From assembly GCF_025370755.1 (NCBI RefSeq), contig NZ_JAMXFC010000019.1, positions 1 through 64,000 of the forward strand: 64,000 bases of DNA, given 5' to 3'. This stretch comes from Laspinema sp. D2d. GTDB taxonomy: Bacteria; Cyanobacteriota; Cyanobacteriia; Cyanobacteriales; Laspinemataceae. Both the position numbers and the translations under genes were made by a program. The notes beneath the pieces are model-generated. The model ran no database searches, was not told where the DNA came from, and saw only the letters and a list, made by a program, of their open reading frames with translations. Shown in pieces: positions 35,388 to 43,758 of the stretch; the first letter of the stretch is position 1; every line of letters begins with the position of its first letter.

Positions 35388-35430
35388 CTGGTATTAAAAA
35401 GGGTATCAACCTTTTTAATACCAGGTTTTT
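35388..35430 (+). terminator. Strong orphan intrinsic terminator
   Basis: CTGGTATTAAAAAGG (35388-35402) pairs perfectly with CCTTTTTAATACCAG (35410-35424), 15 bp with a seven-base loop, followed by GTTTTTGG. No recognised plus-strand gene ends before it, so it marks an unassigned transcript from the 35.0-35.4 kb region. Confidence 0.7.
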
Positions 35431-35504
35431 GGAGATGTTTTGCAGCAAATGTCCGGAAGTGTCTTCAAAACCCCTGAAAAATTTAAGGATTGACATCCGT
35501 GCAA

Positions 35505-35609
35505 TCACTGAGTTAATATAGAACTCGAAAGCACAAGCGACATCCCCAAAGCAGTCGCGGCTACCAGAATTAGAAGTTCCAAGGACAAGGCTAACCCCCA
35601 CCGCCTCAA
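35505..35609 (-). CDS. Possible 34-residue membrane peptide
   Basis: From a TTG at 35609, with AGGTAGG about ten bases upstream, a frame encodes MRRWGLALSLELLILVAATA and continues LGMSLVLSSSILTQ. Two basic residues followed by one clean hydrophobic helix is the pattern of small thylakoid or plasma-membrane proteins. I cannot match it to a known Psb, Psa or Pet subunit. It could also be chance. Confidence 0.25.
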   Translation of the reverse strand: MRRWGLALSLELLILVAATALGMSLVLSSSILTQ

Positions 35610-35795
35610 TCGGGGACCTACCTGGAATCATTCACAGTGTTCATTGTTCACCCTCGGTCTGGGTTAGAGCTACTCTAGCCCAGTTTTTCTTTGGAAATTA
35701 TGCCGCCACTCTCAAGGGCAGTAGCGATACATTAAAATTGCGTTTACCATAGAAAAATTAAACCCCCCACCACTGGAAGGGCCAAGGCATCGAGT

Positions 35796-36983
35796 ATGAC
35801 TGTAGCAGAACCCATTGCAGCTCGCTCCAAAAAAACCGGCATCCCCCATCGAATCGCCAACTGGCTGGAAACTCACTGGGTCACCCCTGCCTATGCCGGT
35901 TGGCTACTGTTAATCCTAGCGATATTTTTCTTTGCCGCTGCAACCAATACAATGGCAGGATGGCTCTATGTCATCAGTGGTGTGAGTTTTGCGTTGTTGG
36001 GAACTGCCGCCTGGTTGCCGGTGCGATCGCTCCAGGATTTACAAGTCCAGCGCACCCCCATCGAACCCGTGAGTGCTGGGGAAGACCTCACCCTTGATCT
36101 GGCGATCGCCAATGAGACGGCAAAGCCAAAAATCTTGGTGCAAGTCGAGGATATGATTCCTTTCGTGTTGGGAAAACCCATGAAATCGGCCATCGAAGAA
36201 ATCCCCCCGCATGGCATTCATCATTGGGTCTACTACTACCCCACCCAACGACGGGGGATTTATCGCTGGCATGAGGTCCAGTTAAGATCAGCCACTCCCC
36301 TGGGTTTATTTTGGTGCAGGCGATCGCGGCAAGTCCCCGCTACCGCAGTGGTCTATCCCCAAGTTTTACCCCTGACTCGCTGTCCTCTGGTCGATCGCAT
36401 GGGTCAAGAAGATAGCCTCCTGGTTCATAGCGATCGGCGCGCTGAAATGGCTACAGAAGGCATCACCCGTACAGTCCGACCCTACCGATATGGCGACCCC
36501 ACTCGCTTAATCCATTGGCGCAGCAGTGCGCGCCTCGGGGAACTGCGGGTCCGGGAATTAGAAGTGTCCACTGGGGGACAAGAAGTCATTATCGCCCTGG
36601 ATAGCGGTAGTTCTTGGAATTTAGAAGATTTTGAAGCCGCCGTCATCGCCGCAGCTTCTTTATACTGCTATGCCGAACGCTGCCAACTCAATGTCCGACT
36701 TTGGACTGCCGGAACTGGCTTGGTTCATGGCAATAACCGAGTTTTAGAGGCTTTAGCCGCAACCCAAGCTAGAGAAGAAGATGCAACGGTAGGAGAACCT
36801 CCCTTTTTACCCTTAATCTGGCTGACTCAAAATAGCGCCAGTGTGAATCAGTTACCCCGAGGCAGTCGCTGGGTCTTCTGGCCGTCGGAGGGTCAAAAAG
36901 CCCCAGTAAATCCCAATTTTCTAGGGCTGGAAATTCAAGGGGATAAACCGTTACAGCTTCAGTTGCAGTCATCGGAAGGATGA
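35796..36983 (+). CDS. DUF58 domain protein
   Basis: 395 residues. Two membrane helices near the N-terminus (~33-75) and a large cytoplasmic or periplasmic part ending in the DUF58 signature: RPYRYGDPTRLIHWRSSARL (~230-249) and the following RVRELEV, then a vWA-like fold starting VIIALDSGSSW. DUF58 proteins often work with MoxR AAA ATPases and transglutaminase-like proteins; none of those partners lies in this window. Role unknown. Confidence 0.85.
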   Translation: MTVAEPIAARSKKTGIPHRIANWLETHWVTPAYAGWLLLILAIFFFAAATNTMAGWLYVISGVSFALLGTAAWLPVRSLQDLQVQRTPIEPVSAGEDLTLDLAIANETAKPKILVQVEDMIPFVLGKPMKSAIEEIPPHGIHHWVYYYPTQRRGIYRWHEVQLRSATPLGLFWCRRSRQVPATAVVYPQVLPLTRCPLVDRMGQEDSLLVHSDRRAEMATEGITRTVRPYRYGDPTRLIHWRSSARLGELRVRELEVSTGGQEVIIALDSGSSWNLEDFEAAVIAAASLYCYAERCQLNVRLWTAGTGLVHGNNRVLEALAATQAREEDATVGEPPFLPLIWLTQNSASVNQLPRGSRWVFWPSEGQKAPVNPNFLGLEIQGDKPLQLQLQSSEG

Positions 36984-37009
36984 AGGTTCCGGCTTCATCC
37001 TTGATGGTT

Positions 37010-37870
37010 TTATGGGGTTTGAGTGGCTAATACCGCTTCACAAATCGGCGATCGCAGGGCTTCTACATAACTCGGCCACCCAATTATGATTGGTTGTTTG
37101 TGAATCAAGGTATCTGATGACAGTGCAGAGGGTTCAAAACTCAAGGGTTTTCCCTCTAAATCACAACAGACTAACCCCGCTGCTTTGGCGAGGGCCACGG
37201 GACCAGCGGTATCCCACAGTTTGACTCGACCATTGAGATAGAGATAGAGTCCGGCGCGCCCAAAAATGACTTCCATCACTTTCAGACCAAAACTTCCGAG
37301 GGAAGAATAACAAACGCCAGGGACTAATTGGGCGATCGCCTCCCCAAAATTCCGTTGGTCGCGATCGCCAAGCATAATTGGACAGGCAGAGGAGTTCGGT
37401 GGTGGCGGTTCCACAGGAGATAAGGGTTCCACGGCTGAACCTCCGACAGCTTGAAACAGTCCCCAGTCGGTCCCGCCATAATACATCTGATCTAAAGCTG
37501 GGGCGTAAATCCAACCGGCGATCGGTTGAAAATTGGAGAGTAAGCCAATCATCACCGAGTAATGGGGCTTCCCTTGAATAAATCCTTCGGTGCCATCGAG
37601 GGGGTCAATGCACCAAAGTTGTTCGCGATCGCCATTAAATGCCAGTCGCGATCGCTCGTTTTCTTCCGTAATAATTCCATCTTGGGGAAATAACTCAGAA
37701 AATCCCGCAGTTAATAGGCGATCGAGTTCTCGATCTATGCTGGTGACATAATCTTCTGGCCCTTTTTCCGAAACGGAGTAGGGTTGTTTCGCCAAGTCTT
37801 CAGCCCGGGTCCCACATTGGTAGATTAACTCTCGAATTTTTCGCTCTAGCTCAACGGAGAAAGTTTGCAT
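37010..37870 (-). CDS. Inositol monophosphatase family (CysQ-like) phosphatase
   Basis: 286 residues. Mg-binding motifs of the Li-sensitive phosphatase superfamily: the acidic TEENER loop (~70), DPLDGTEGFIQG (~91-102) and WDTAGPVALAKAAGL (~222). The GTEGF form is nearer to 3'(2'),5'-bisphosphate nucleotidases (CysQ/Hal2) than to classic inositol monophosphatases (GTxNF). It probably removes the 3'-phosphate of PAP from sulfate assimilation, but inositol- or fructose-phosphate substrates are not excluded. It is convergent with the DUF58 gene, with a 26-bp gap. Confidence 0.85.
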   Translation of the reverse strand: MQTFSVELERKIRELIYQCGTRAEDLAKQPYSVSEKGPEDYVTSIDRELDRLLTAGFSELFPQDGIITEENERSRLAFNGDREQLWCIDPLDGTEGFIQGKPHYSVMIGLLSNFQPIAGWIYAPALDQMYYGGTDWGLFQAVGGSAVEPLSPVEPPPPNSSACPIMLGDRDQRNFGEAIAQLVPGVCYSSLGSFGLKVMEVIFGRAGLYLYLNGRVKLWDTAGPVALAKAAGLVCCDLEGKPLSFEPSALSSDTLIHKQPIIIGWPSYVEALRSPICEAVLATQTP

Positions 37871-38042
37871 ATAAACAGTATCAATAGGATTTGACTCAGG
37901 CTTATTCTAACCCTAGGACTTGTTTCTGAATAATCTTGGAATTAATCACACTATTGTGTTTTCGATGGGTGATTCCCAGGGGTCCTAAATGAGTCGAGGG
38001 CCAATCGGGATGGATTGAGGCAATTTTTCCCGCGACAGCGAA

Positions 38043-38228
38043 CTAGGAATAAAATTTTTTTAAGTGTGCTTTAGCCTCTGGTTGTTTTCCTTGCAAGGCT
38101 AGAATGCTGGCGATGCTGTAGGGGACCTCAATATCCTCCGGCTGACGGGAAATTCTCTCCTGATACTCTTCTAACTGTTGTTGGCGTTTTTGATTTCCCC
38201 CCAGCATGAAACCAAAGAGTTCTCCAGG
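38043..38228 (-). pseudogene. TPR-like tail cut off by an in-frame stop
   Basis: Directly after the TAA of the upstream gene the same frame stays open for 61 codons. It encodes PGELFGFMLGGNQKR, then QQQLEEYQERISRQPEDIEV and IASILALQGKQPEAKAHLKK, the pattern of one tetratricopeptide repeat. I recall relatives in which such a segment forms the C-terminus of the membrane protein encoded at 38229-39029. One base change (for example CAA to TAA) would explain the break. An internal ATG at 38207 could give a separate 54-residue protein. Confidence 0.6.
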
Positions 38229-39029
38229 TTAAGGAACTAAAGATCTCGCATCGATTGTTTCTGTTGGTTCTATCCCCAAAAAGCTGTGAATTTCTTGAGT
38301 GATCCGGAGTTTTCCCTCATATCCGGAACTGTAATAGCACGTTAAGGCAAAGGTTTCTCCAGAGGTAAGCATCACTTTGATGATATAGGTTTTGTGACCA
38401 CTACGGCGACTAATACCCGGTTCCACATAACTCCGGGCAATATTCCCCAGGGGATGTTCAATCCGTTTGGTCCCTAAAAGTCCTCGCCAAGTAAGAATAA
38501 ATTGATTGGAGCGTTTATCCAATTTTAGGATAATGATTTGGCCGAAGCAGGCCATGATTAACAGACCCATCCCACAGAAGAAGAGGAAGGATGTAATCAT
38601 CAACCCAAACATATTTCGAGAGATCGTCAAGTTGGACTGGGTTGAATCTTGCACAAATTGGTTGATGCGATCGGCTTGTTTCTGATGAGCGCGGCGATTG
38701 GAACTCAAAAAATCATGAAGGGGAATGAGTCTTCCTGGAAGGAGGAGAACGACTTTGTAAGCGGTATTCCGGTTACGACTGTTACGCACGACAACCTCAG
38801 CCCCTTGTAAGTCTTTTACAGGAAAGGTTTGGCGGTGGGTTTGCCAGAAACTGGACTGGCTGACTTCACAGTGACCTGAATCTGGCAGGCGATCGCAGAT
38901 CACACGGTATCTCCCTATCTTGTGACTCTCCTCCACCCCGACAAGTATAACTATCCCCCCCACCATCCAAATCAACAAGGGGATGATTTGTAGTTTTAAC
39001 TGAGTTGAGGTTCGTTGTATAAATTTCAT
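38229..39029 (-). CDS. Two-TM membrane protein, probably truncated
   Basis: 266 residues. A first membrane helix (~14-32, IIPLLIWMVGGIVILVGV), a ~110-residue external domain with the phrase TFPVKDLQGAEVVV, a second helix (~143-167) and a cytoplasmic PH-like part (GNIARSYVEPGISRRSG). It belongs to an uncharacterised cyanobacterial membrane protein type. The stop at 38229 seems premature, as a TPR-like tail follows in the same frame. It lies behind the ycf35 terminator, so it needs its own promoter. Confidence 0.6.
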   Translation of the reverse strand: MKFIQRTSTQLKLQIIPLLIWMVGGIVILVGVEESHKIGRYRVICDRLPDSGHCEVSQSSFWQTHRQTFPVKDLQGAEVVVRNSRNRNTAYKVVLLLPGRLIPLHDFLSSNRRAHQKQADRINQFVQDSTQSNLTISRNMFGLMITSFLFFCGMGLLIMACFGQIIILKLDKRSNQFILTWRGLLGTKRIEHPLGNIARSYVEPGISRRSGHKTYIIKVMLTSGETFALTCYYSSGYEGKLRITQEIHSFLGIEPTETIDARSLVP

Positions 39030-39077
39030 CTACACTCCCCCGATATTCCTGGCCGCAATTTTATCTCACCCTAAACA

Positions 39078-39112
39078 GAAAAAACGGGCTAACCTATGGT
39101 AGGTTAACCCGT
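39078..39112 (-). terminator. ycf35 intrinsic terminator
   Basis: On the minus strand ACGGGTTAACCTA and TAGGTTAGCCCGT pair over 13 positions (one G-U) with a three-base loop, followed by TTTTTT. It begins 25 bp after the ycf35 stop codon and should end the ycf46-ycf35 transcript. Confidence 0.85.
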
Positions 39113-39136
39113 AATTCAAGGGAACGCGCTCTATGT

Positions 39137-39487
39137 TTACTGAACAACGAGCTTAACGTTAGCGTTTTGCAGACCGGGACGACGAACTTCATTGAGAGTC
39201 TTATTAACCGCGTACTTCTGGTTAATAGCGTTGATCAATTCGGTCTGGTTGTGCTTCTTAGCAACACCCCACAGGTCAGCGATCAAGTCGTAGGTGCCGT
39301 CGCTGTTGCGAGACCAGCCCAGATCATATTCGCCTTCGAGAACTGCAACCAAGTCGGAACGAACACGCTGTCCATTGTAACCACGAACGTCCGCATCGGA
39401 TTTAACGCTGATGCCTAAGTCGCGCAGAGAAGTCTTGAGGATTTCGGCATCGGTGATTTTGGTACGAAGAGTGCTAAAGTGAGACAT
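39137..39487 (-). CDS. ycf35: DUF1257 protein Ycf35
   Basis: 116 residues starting MSHFSTLRTKITDAEILK, the conserved start of Ycf35/DUF1257. A strong GGAGG lies eight bases before the ATG. The protein is encoded in red-algal plastids and nearly all cyanobacteria; its function is unknown. It lies 138 bp downstream of ycf46 on the same strand and ends at an intrinsic terminator. Confidence 0.93.
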   Translation of the reverse strand: MSHFSTLRTKITDAEILKTSLRDLGISVKSDADVRGYNGQRVRSDLVAVLEGEYDLGWSRNSDGTYDLIADLWGVAKKHNQTELINAINQKYAVNKTLNEVRRPGLQNANVKLVVQ

Positions 39488-39625
39488 TTGGATTTCCTCC
39501 AGTAAGATAGTTAAAGAAACGACAACATTTGGGTTTGAAGGGAACCGCGATCGCGGTTTTCGGACACTGCTAACCCGGGTATATATGGGTTAGCCTTTGC
39601 TCCTGGAAAACCCAGGAGAAAGCTT

Positions 39626-41140
39626 TTAGAACTCCATCCGCTGGTATTCAGCGACGGAAGAAGCAGCTGGTCTAGCACGCTGTCTGGCCCAATCTCTCAG
39701 GGCGGTGACCTGTTCGGTCATAGTCTTCGACAGCGGTAGCGTAGACTTAATCGAAGCGATGATGTCTAGCTGCGTAAATTCTCTGTCTTGAGCAAACGCC
39801 TCGTACATGGCTGCAATCACAGCTTGTTCGATTTCTGCCCCGGAAAATCCATCCGAGACTTTCGCCAATTGCTCGATATCGAAGCGATCGATCTCTCGAC
39901 GCCGTTTGCTCAAGTGAATCTTAAAAATTTCTTGGCGTTCTTCATTGTTGGGAAGATCAACGAAGAAGATTTCGTCAAATCGTCCCTTTCTGAGGAACTC
40001 GCCCGGTAGTCTTTCGACTCGGTTGGCTGTAGCCATCACAAACACGGGGGAGGTTTTTTCTTGCATCCAGGTTAGGAAGGAACCAAAGATGCGACTAGAT
40101 GTGCCTCCATCGGAGTCCGATGATCCACCGCTTCCACCAAATGCTTTATCTAATTCATCGATAAATAGTAGCACGGGGGAAATGGATTCGGCTGTTTTCA
40201 AGGCGTTGCGGAGGTTGGCTTCCGATCGCCCCACCATCGAACCGTCATACACACGACCCATGTCCAATCGGAGTAAGGGTAAACCCCATAGGCGGGCCGT
40301 CGTTTTGGCAATCATTGACTTGCCACAACCCGGAACCCCGAGAATTAACATCCCTTTCGGTTGAGGTAAACCATATTCTCGCGCCCTTTCCGTAAAGGCA
40401 TTAGACCGTTGTCTGAGCCAGCGTTTCAGTTCTTCCAGACCTCCAACTGAATCTAGGGTTTCGTCCTCTTCTATATAATCGAGAATCCCATTACGTCGAA
40501 TGAGTTGTTTTTTCTCGGATAGGACGATATCTACTTCAGCTTCCGTCAGTTTTCCGCTCGTGACTTGCGCTTTGCGATAGACTTTTTCGGCTTCATCTCG
40601 CGTCAGACCTAGGGCGGCTTTTAAAAGTTTTTCCCGCGTTTCAGTCGTGATTTTACGAGTCCGACTCGTCTCTAGTTGCTGGGATAGCACCTGATTGAGT
40701 TCTGCCAAGTCCGGCAGAGCAAAGTCAATGACAACAACTTCTTTCTCAAGCTCAATGGGAACTTGCTGGAGCGGTGACATGAGGATGATGGCTTTTTGCG
40801 TGCCTTTAAAGCTGGCGATCGCATCTCTCAACCATCGGGTGGTTGCTGGAGAATCGATAAAGGGATGTAAATCTTTGAAGATAAACAAACCAGGCTCGCG
40901 CTGCCGTACCACCCACTCAATGGCCGCTTCTGGCGACACAGTATTGTGTTGGGTAACGTTGCGGGGTTGACCATACTCCACTATCCCGTGCGTTACAGTC
41001 CAGATAAAGACTTTACGCTGGGGCTTGATCTGAGCAATCGTTGCGATCGCCTGCTCGGCCCGTTCTTCCTCGGAGGTCACGAGGTAGATTAAAGGATATT
41101 GAGCTTGGATTAAGATATTGAGCTCTTCTTTCATGACCAT
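39626..41140 (-). CDS. ycf46: AAA+ ATPase Ycf46
   Basis: 504 residues. Residues ~1-230 are the family-specific N-terminal region (start MKEELNILIQAQYPLIYLVT after two residues); the AAA module covers ~255-440 with Walker A GVPGCGKSMIAK (~268), Walker B LLFIDELDKAFGG (~325) and the second region of homology ending in EFLRKGRFDE. Ycf46 is chloroplast-encoded in red algae; a Synechocystis homologue (Slr0374) has been linked to inorganic-carbon use. Two ATGs (41140, 41134) are close; AGAAGG favours the first. Confidence 0.92.
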   Translation of the reverse strand: MVMKEELNILIQAQYPLIYLVTSEEERAEQAIATIAQIKPQRKVFIWTVTHGIVEYGQPRNVTQHNTVSPEAAIEWVVRQREPGLFIFKDLHPFIDSPATTRWLRDAIASFKGTQKAIILMSPLQQVPIELEKEVVVIDFALPDLAELNQVLSQQLETSRTRKITTETREKLLKAALGLTRDEAEKVYRKAQVTSGKLTEAEVDIVLSEKKQLIRRNGILDYIEEDETLDSVGGLEELKRWLRQRSNAFTERAREYGLPQPKGMLILGVPGCGKSMIAKTTARLWGLPLLRLDMGRVYDGSMVGRSEANLRNALKTAESISPVLLFIDELDKAFGGSGGSSDSDGGTSSRIFGSFLTWMQEKTSPVFVMATANRVERLPGEFLRKGRFDEIFFVDLPNNEERQEIFKIHLSKRRREIDRFDIEQLAKVSDGFSGAEIEQAVIAAMYEAFAQDREFTQLDIIASIKSTLPLSKTMTEQVTALRDWARQRARPAASSVAEYQRMEF

Positions 41141-41240
41141 CGACCTTCTACAAACGGTGCCAACAATATTGCTAGATCTTTATTGCCCCTGGGTTTAGAT
41201 GCGGAGCACTAAATTTACTTCCCGGTGGAAGTGTTTGGGT

Positions 41241-41591
41241 TTAGCAGGGAACGAGTTGTTCCTCACCTTGTTGATCCGTGTTCGCGGTAACCGCTGGCAC
41301 TTTCTCAACCGTCAACCCTTCGTCAGCCAATATACTCGGCTGGTTTTTGAGGGATACCATTTCTCCATCGCGCATCACGATTGAGCTGGTGCAGTCGGGA
41401 CAGTTATAGACCCTATGGGTGCGCCCGTGGAATGACTCTAGTTCGTCTACCACGCCGGGGTGAGTCAGGTAAAAATCTATGGCTCGTTCGGCAATGGTTG
41501 ACATTGGCTCGGAGTCTACTGCGGCTCGTATTTTGAGCTGGCGATGCAGTTCTGGTGGCAGATACAATGTAACCTTTTGCTTGTCTTGCAT
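41241..41591 (-). CDS. Ribbon-helix-helix protein with CPDC motif
   Basis: 116 residues. Residues ~5-48 (QKVTLYLPPELHRQLKIRAA and the MSTIAERAIDFYL helix) form a ribbon-helix-helix DNA-binding domain. A Cys pair NCPDC at ~68-72 could bind a metal with other ligands, such as the His of HGRTHRVY. The rest is Gln/Glu-rich. It is 100 bp upstream of ycf46 on the same strand and may regulate the ycf46-ycf35 unit; that is inference. Confidence 0.75.
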   Translation of the reverse strand: MQDKQKVTLYLPPELHRQLKIRAAVDSEPMSTIAERAIDFYLTHPGVVDELESFHGRTHRVYNCPDCTSSIVMRDGEMVSLKNQPSILADEGLTVEKVPAVTANTDQQGEEQLVPC

Positions 41592-42685
41592 AGGACGCTG
41601 AATTGATTTACCCGGGTATGTGAACCATGTTAGCGATTCATTTCCAGACTGTCAAGATGCTAAACCACTTTGATGGCACTATTGTAACATTTCGTTACAA
41701 TTACCTCTGAAAATTCAGTCCAATCAAGAGCCATTTTTACCGGGTTTTACGCTATTAGTAGAGATGAGATGCGGTGTTAATACTAGATGTAGTGTCAACA
41801 GCCTTGATGTCGGGGAATGCGGTTATGGGAGGCGATCGGGCTTCCAAATCGGGATTAAGAGGATCCAATCCGTCTAATAGAGGATCCATTCCCAGTCCTG
41901 GAGCCAGAGTTGAGACCCCACAAACCCGAGGAAAGCAACAAAAAGGGAGCCAGGTAACCAGACCTTTCCTTAAAATGGCTCACAGGGATTGTCCAGTCCC
42001 GAACTCAGCGAGTCGCTGTTTGGGAGGGCGGTGAGGTCACCGGAATGGAGAAAATAGCTTGGTGGTGGGGTGGAGCGAAGGAAGTGGAAAAGCTCCGGAG
42101 GCTAACCCATCATTAGGGATTTCCATAAAAAAATGGGGCATTAGAGGTCTTAAGGAATTCCGAAGCCCCCCTTCCATTAAATATTTATTCCTCTAGCTTA
42201 CCCCCATCCTCGGGGGACGAGATGAGGATATCAAGGGCGGTTGAGGAAATCTCCCCGAGAAGATTTTATTTTTTGGAGTCCCTTAGTACATGGCGGTTTG
42301 TCAGTTTTAGAAGTCGCTCTATAAAGGTTATGTGTAAGTCCTGGCTTAGAGAAAGCTCAAATATGCAGGCAGGGTATCCGAGAGATTCCGAACTCATTCT
42401 TGATACCATGAGATCCATAACCCCAGGCTTTCACTGAAAGTCCATCAGAGCCATATTTAATTAAAGTCCCGGGGTTTTCCGTTTTTTTCCGGGTTTTTCC
42501 GACTTGTCAATATTAGCAGTATCAGCTTACAATGACAACAAAGAAACAAATCTCATAGGTTCACATAATGGGATCAACAAGCATTAAATATATGATTGTA
42601 ATACCTCCAACTAAATAAAGCTATATTTGACTATGATTTTGGATTTTTTTAATTTATTAGGTTAATCCTAGAGGTCTAATAACAT
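41592..42685. other. 1.1-kb region without recognised gene
   Basis: The frames of 71-86 codons here have no conserved look. There is a run GGAGGCGATCGGG near 41827, and a possible stem GGGGC...GCCCC around 42132-42168. From about 42470 the sequence turns AT-rich, marking the edge of the accessory island. A structured RNA in 41850-42180 is possible but I could not match tmRNA, RNase P, SRP or 6S. Confidence 0.4.
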
Positions 42686-43417
42686 ATGGAAAATTTAGTC
42701 TCAAAAATACGGACAGATTTAAACGCCTACCAGACTCACGTATCTGAGAAATTAATAGATCTCAGAAGTCAAGGTCTAATCTCGGAAACCGAATTCAAAA
42801 AAATTATTGTTGACGCGCAATTAACAGCCAAATCTATTATAGATGGATTAGCTTCTCAAGATAAATATACTGAAAAAGCTACCGAGATTTATGTTTACAG
42901 TTTGTTAGATAAATACAGGAATAAGATAGAGAATAAAATCCGGAAAATTGAAGAAAAACAAAAGGTTATAAAATTTCCTGGGAAGCAAGGAATTATCGAA
43001 ATTTATTTTAAAAATGAAGCTGGGCAATTAATAATTCCAGATAAAATGGATAGAGAAATTGCAGAGACATTTTTAGAAAATGTTTTGAAAATTCCGGCAA
43101 AATCAGTAACTATTGTTGTCGGACATCTAATTCGTATTCTCAAAATCAGATTAGAAGAGAAAAAAGGGCATCATTTTTTTAACAGCAATGCTTATACCAA
43201 TAAATTAGAACAAGAGAAAAAAGTAATTGAAATGATTTATCAAGAATTTGGTAAATTTATTGGGCAAATAGTTGATGGAGAATATCCGGACGAAGACAAG
43301 TATAAATATCAAAATGAGTTGTTAGAGGAAATGGTAAAAGTAGCTATAGATAGACAAAATTTGAATCAAGGTTTTTTAGATAAGTTGTTTTCGATCCTAA
43401 ATAGTAAATTAAATTAA
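42686..43417 (+). CDS. Unrecognised protein, paralogous to ORF at 44984
   Basis: 243 residues, Lys/Glu/Ile-rich. Residues ~1-95 are helical and probably coiled-coil; residues ~103-218 resemble the protein at 44984-45394 over nearly its full length (shared anchors Y-x2-NE-x-G...IP...R-x-I...F...L...P...VTIV-x-G and later FG-x2-I...YP...Y-x-NEL). No catalytic motif is recognised and no membrane segment is present. AGAGGT lies about 13 bases before the ATG. First gene of the AT-rich island and without HIP1 sites, unlike the flanking core genes. Function unknown. Confidence 0.75.
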   Translation: MENLVSKIRTDLNAYQTHVSEKLIDLRSQGLISETEFKKIIVDAQLTAKSIIDGLASQDKYTEKATEIYVYSLLDKYRNKIENKIRKIEEKQKVIKFPGKQGIIEIYFKNEAGQLIIPDKMDREIAETFLENVLKIPAKSVTIVVGHLIRILKIRLEEKKGHHFFNSNAYTNKLEQEKKVIEMIYQEFGKFIGQIVDGEYPDEDKYKYQNELLEEMVKVAIDRQNLNQGFLDKLFSILNSKLN

Positions 43418-43449
43418 ATTAAAGTAAACTTTATACAACCTTATTGGTA

Positions 43450-43758
43450 ATGCTTGAATTTTGCACTTCTTTCATCTTAATTATTGTCTTAGTTTATCCC
43501 GCTCAAAAATTTATTATCTTAGTCGCTCGTTTGCTCAACAAACACCTGCCAGAAAATACCCCACTACTACCTAATTTACCCATGAAAACTGCTACATCTC
43601 AGCTCAAACTTAAACAAGGTCATGCAAATCCTAAAGAAACACAATTAGCAGTACGAGGAGCTATTGTAGTTTCTGGTTTTATTGCCGCTGCAATCACGGG
43701 ATTTACTTGGTGGATTCCTATACTGATATGGGTGGTTATTATCAGAAGTGTTGAATGA
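43450..43758 (+). CDS. Small membrane protein truncated by IS insertion
   Basis: 102 residues from the ATG at 43450. Two membrane segments: ~3-26 (TSFILIIVLVYPAQKFIILV) and ~73-98 (IVVSGFIAAAITGFTWWIPI), joined by a basic loop. The last codons RSVE and the stop come from the left terminal repeat of the IS element. Without the IS and one target copy the frame would run on as ILVSFVDANS to a TAA at 44958, giving 109 residues with a full second helix. The truncated product may still insert in the membrane. 32 bp downstream of the 243-residue protein gene. Confidence 0.7.
   Translation: MLEFCTSFILIIVLVYPAQKFIILVARLLNKHLPENTPLLPNLPMKTATSQLKLKQGHANPKETQLAVRGAIVVSGFIAAAITGFTWWIPILIWVVIIRSVE

Larger units (their letters stand above)
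34969..35795. other. Intergenic region between btpA and DUF58 gene
   Basis: About 830 bp. It contains a small hairpin CCCGCT/AGCGGG (35044-35058), a 16-bp extended HIP1 palindrome CAGGGCGATCGCCCTG (35371-35386), a strong plus-strand terminator (35388-35430) and a short hydrophobic frame on the minus strand (35505-35609). The overlapping frames of 65-103 codons here have no protein-like features. A plus-strand small RNA ending at the terminator is possible. Confidence 0.5.

Noticed and set aside
35231-35521. 96-residue plus-strand frame
   Set aside because: It runs through a strong intrinsic terminator hairpin and lacks protein-like features.
39600-39618. CTCCTGG/CCAGGAG hairpin after ycf46 as a terminator
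   Set aside because: No U-run follows, and ycf35 downstream has its own strong terminator; it may only be a stability element.
41774-42034. 86-residue plus-strand frame
   Set aside because: Low-complexity Ser/Gly/Arg composition, no ribosome-binding site and no recognisable motif.
41850-42180. Possible RNase P, tmRNA, SRP or 6S RNA
   Set aside because: None of the conserved core motifs of these RNAs could be found.
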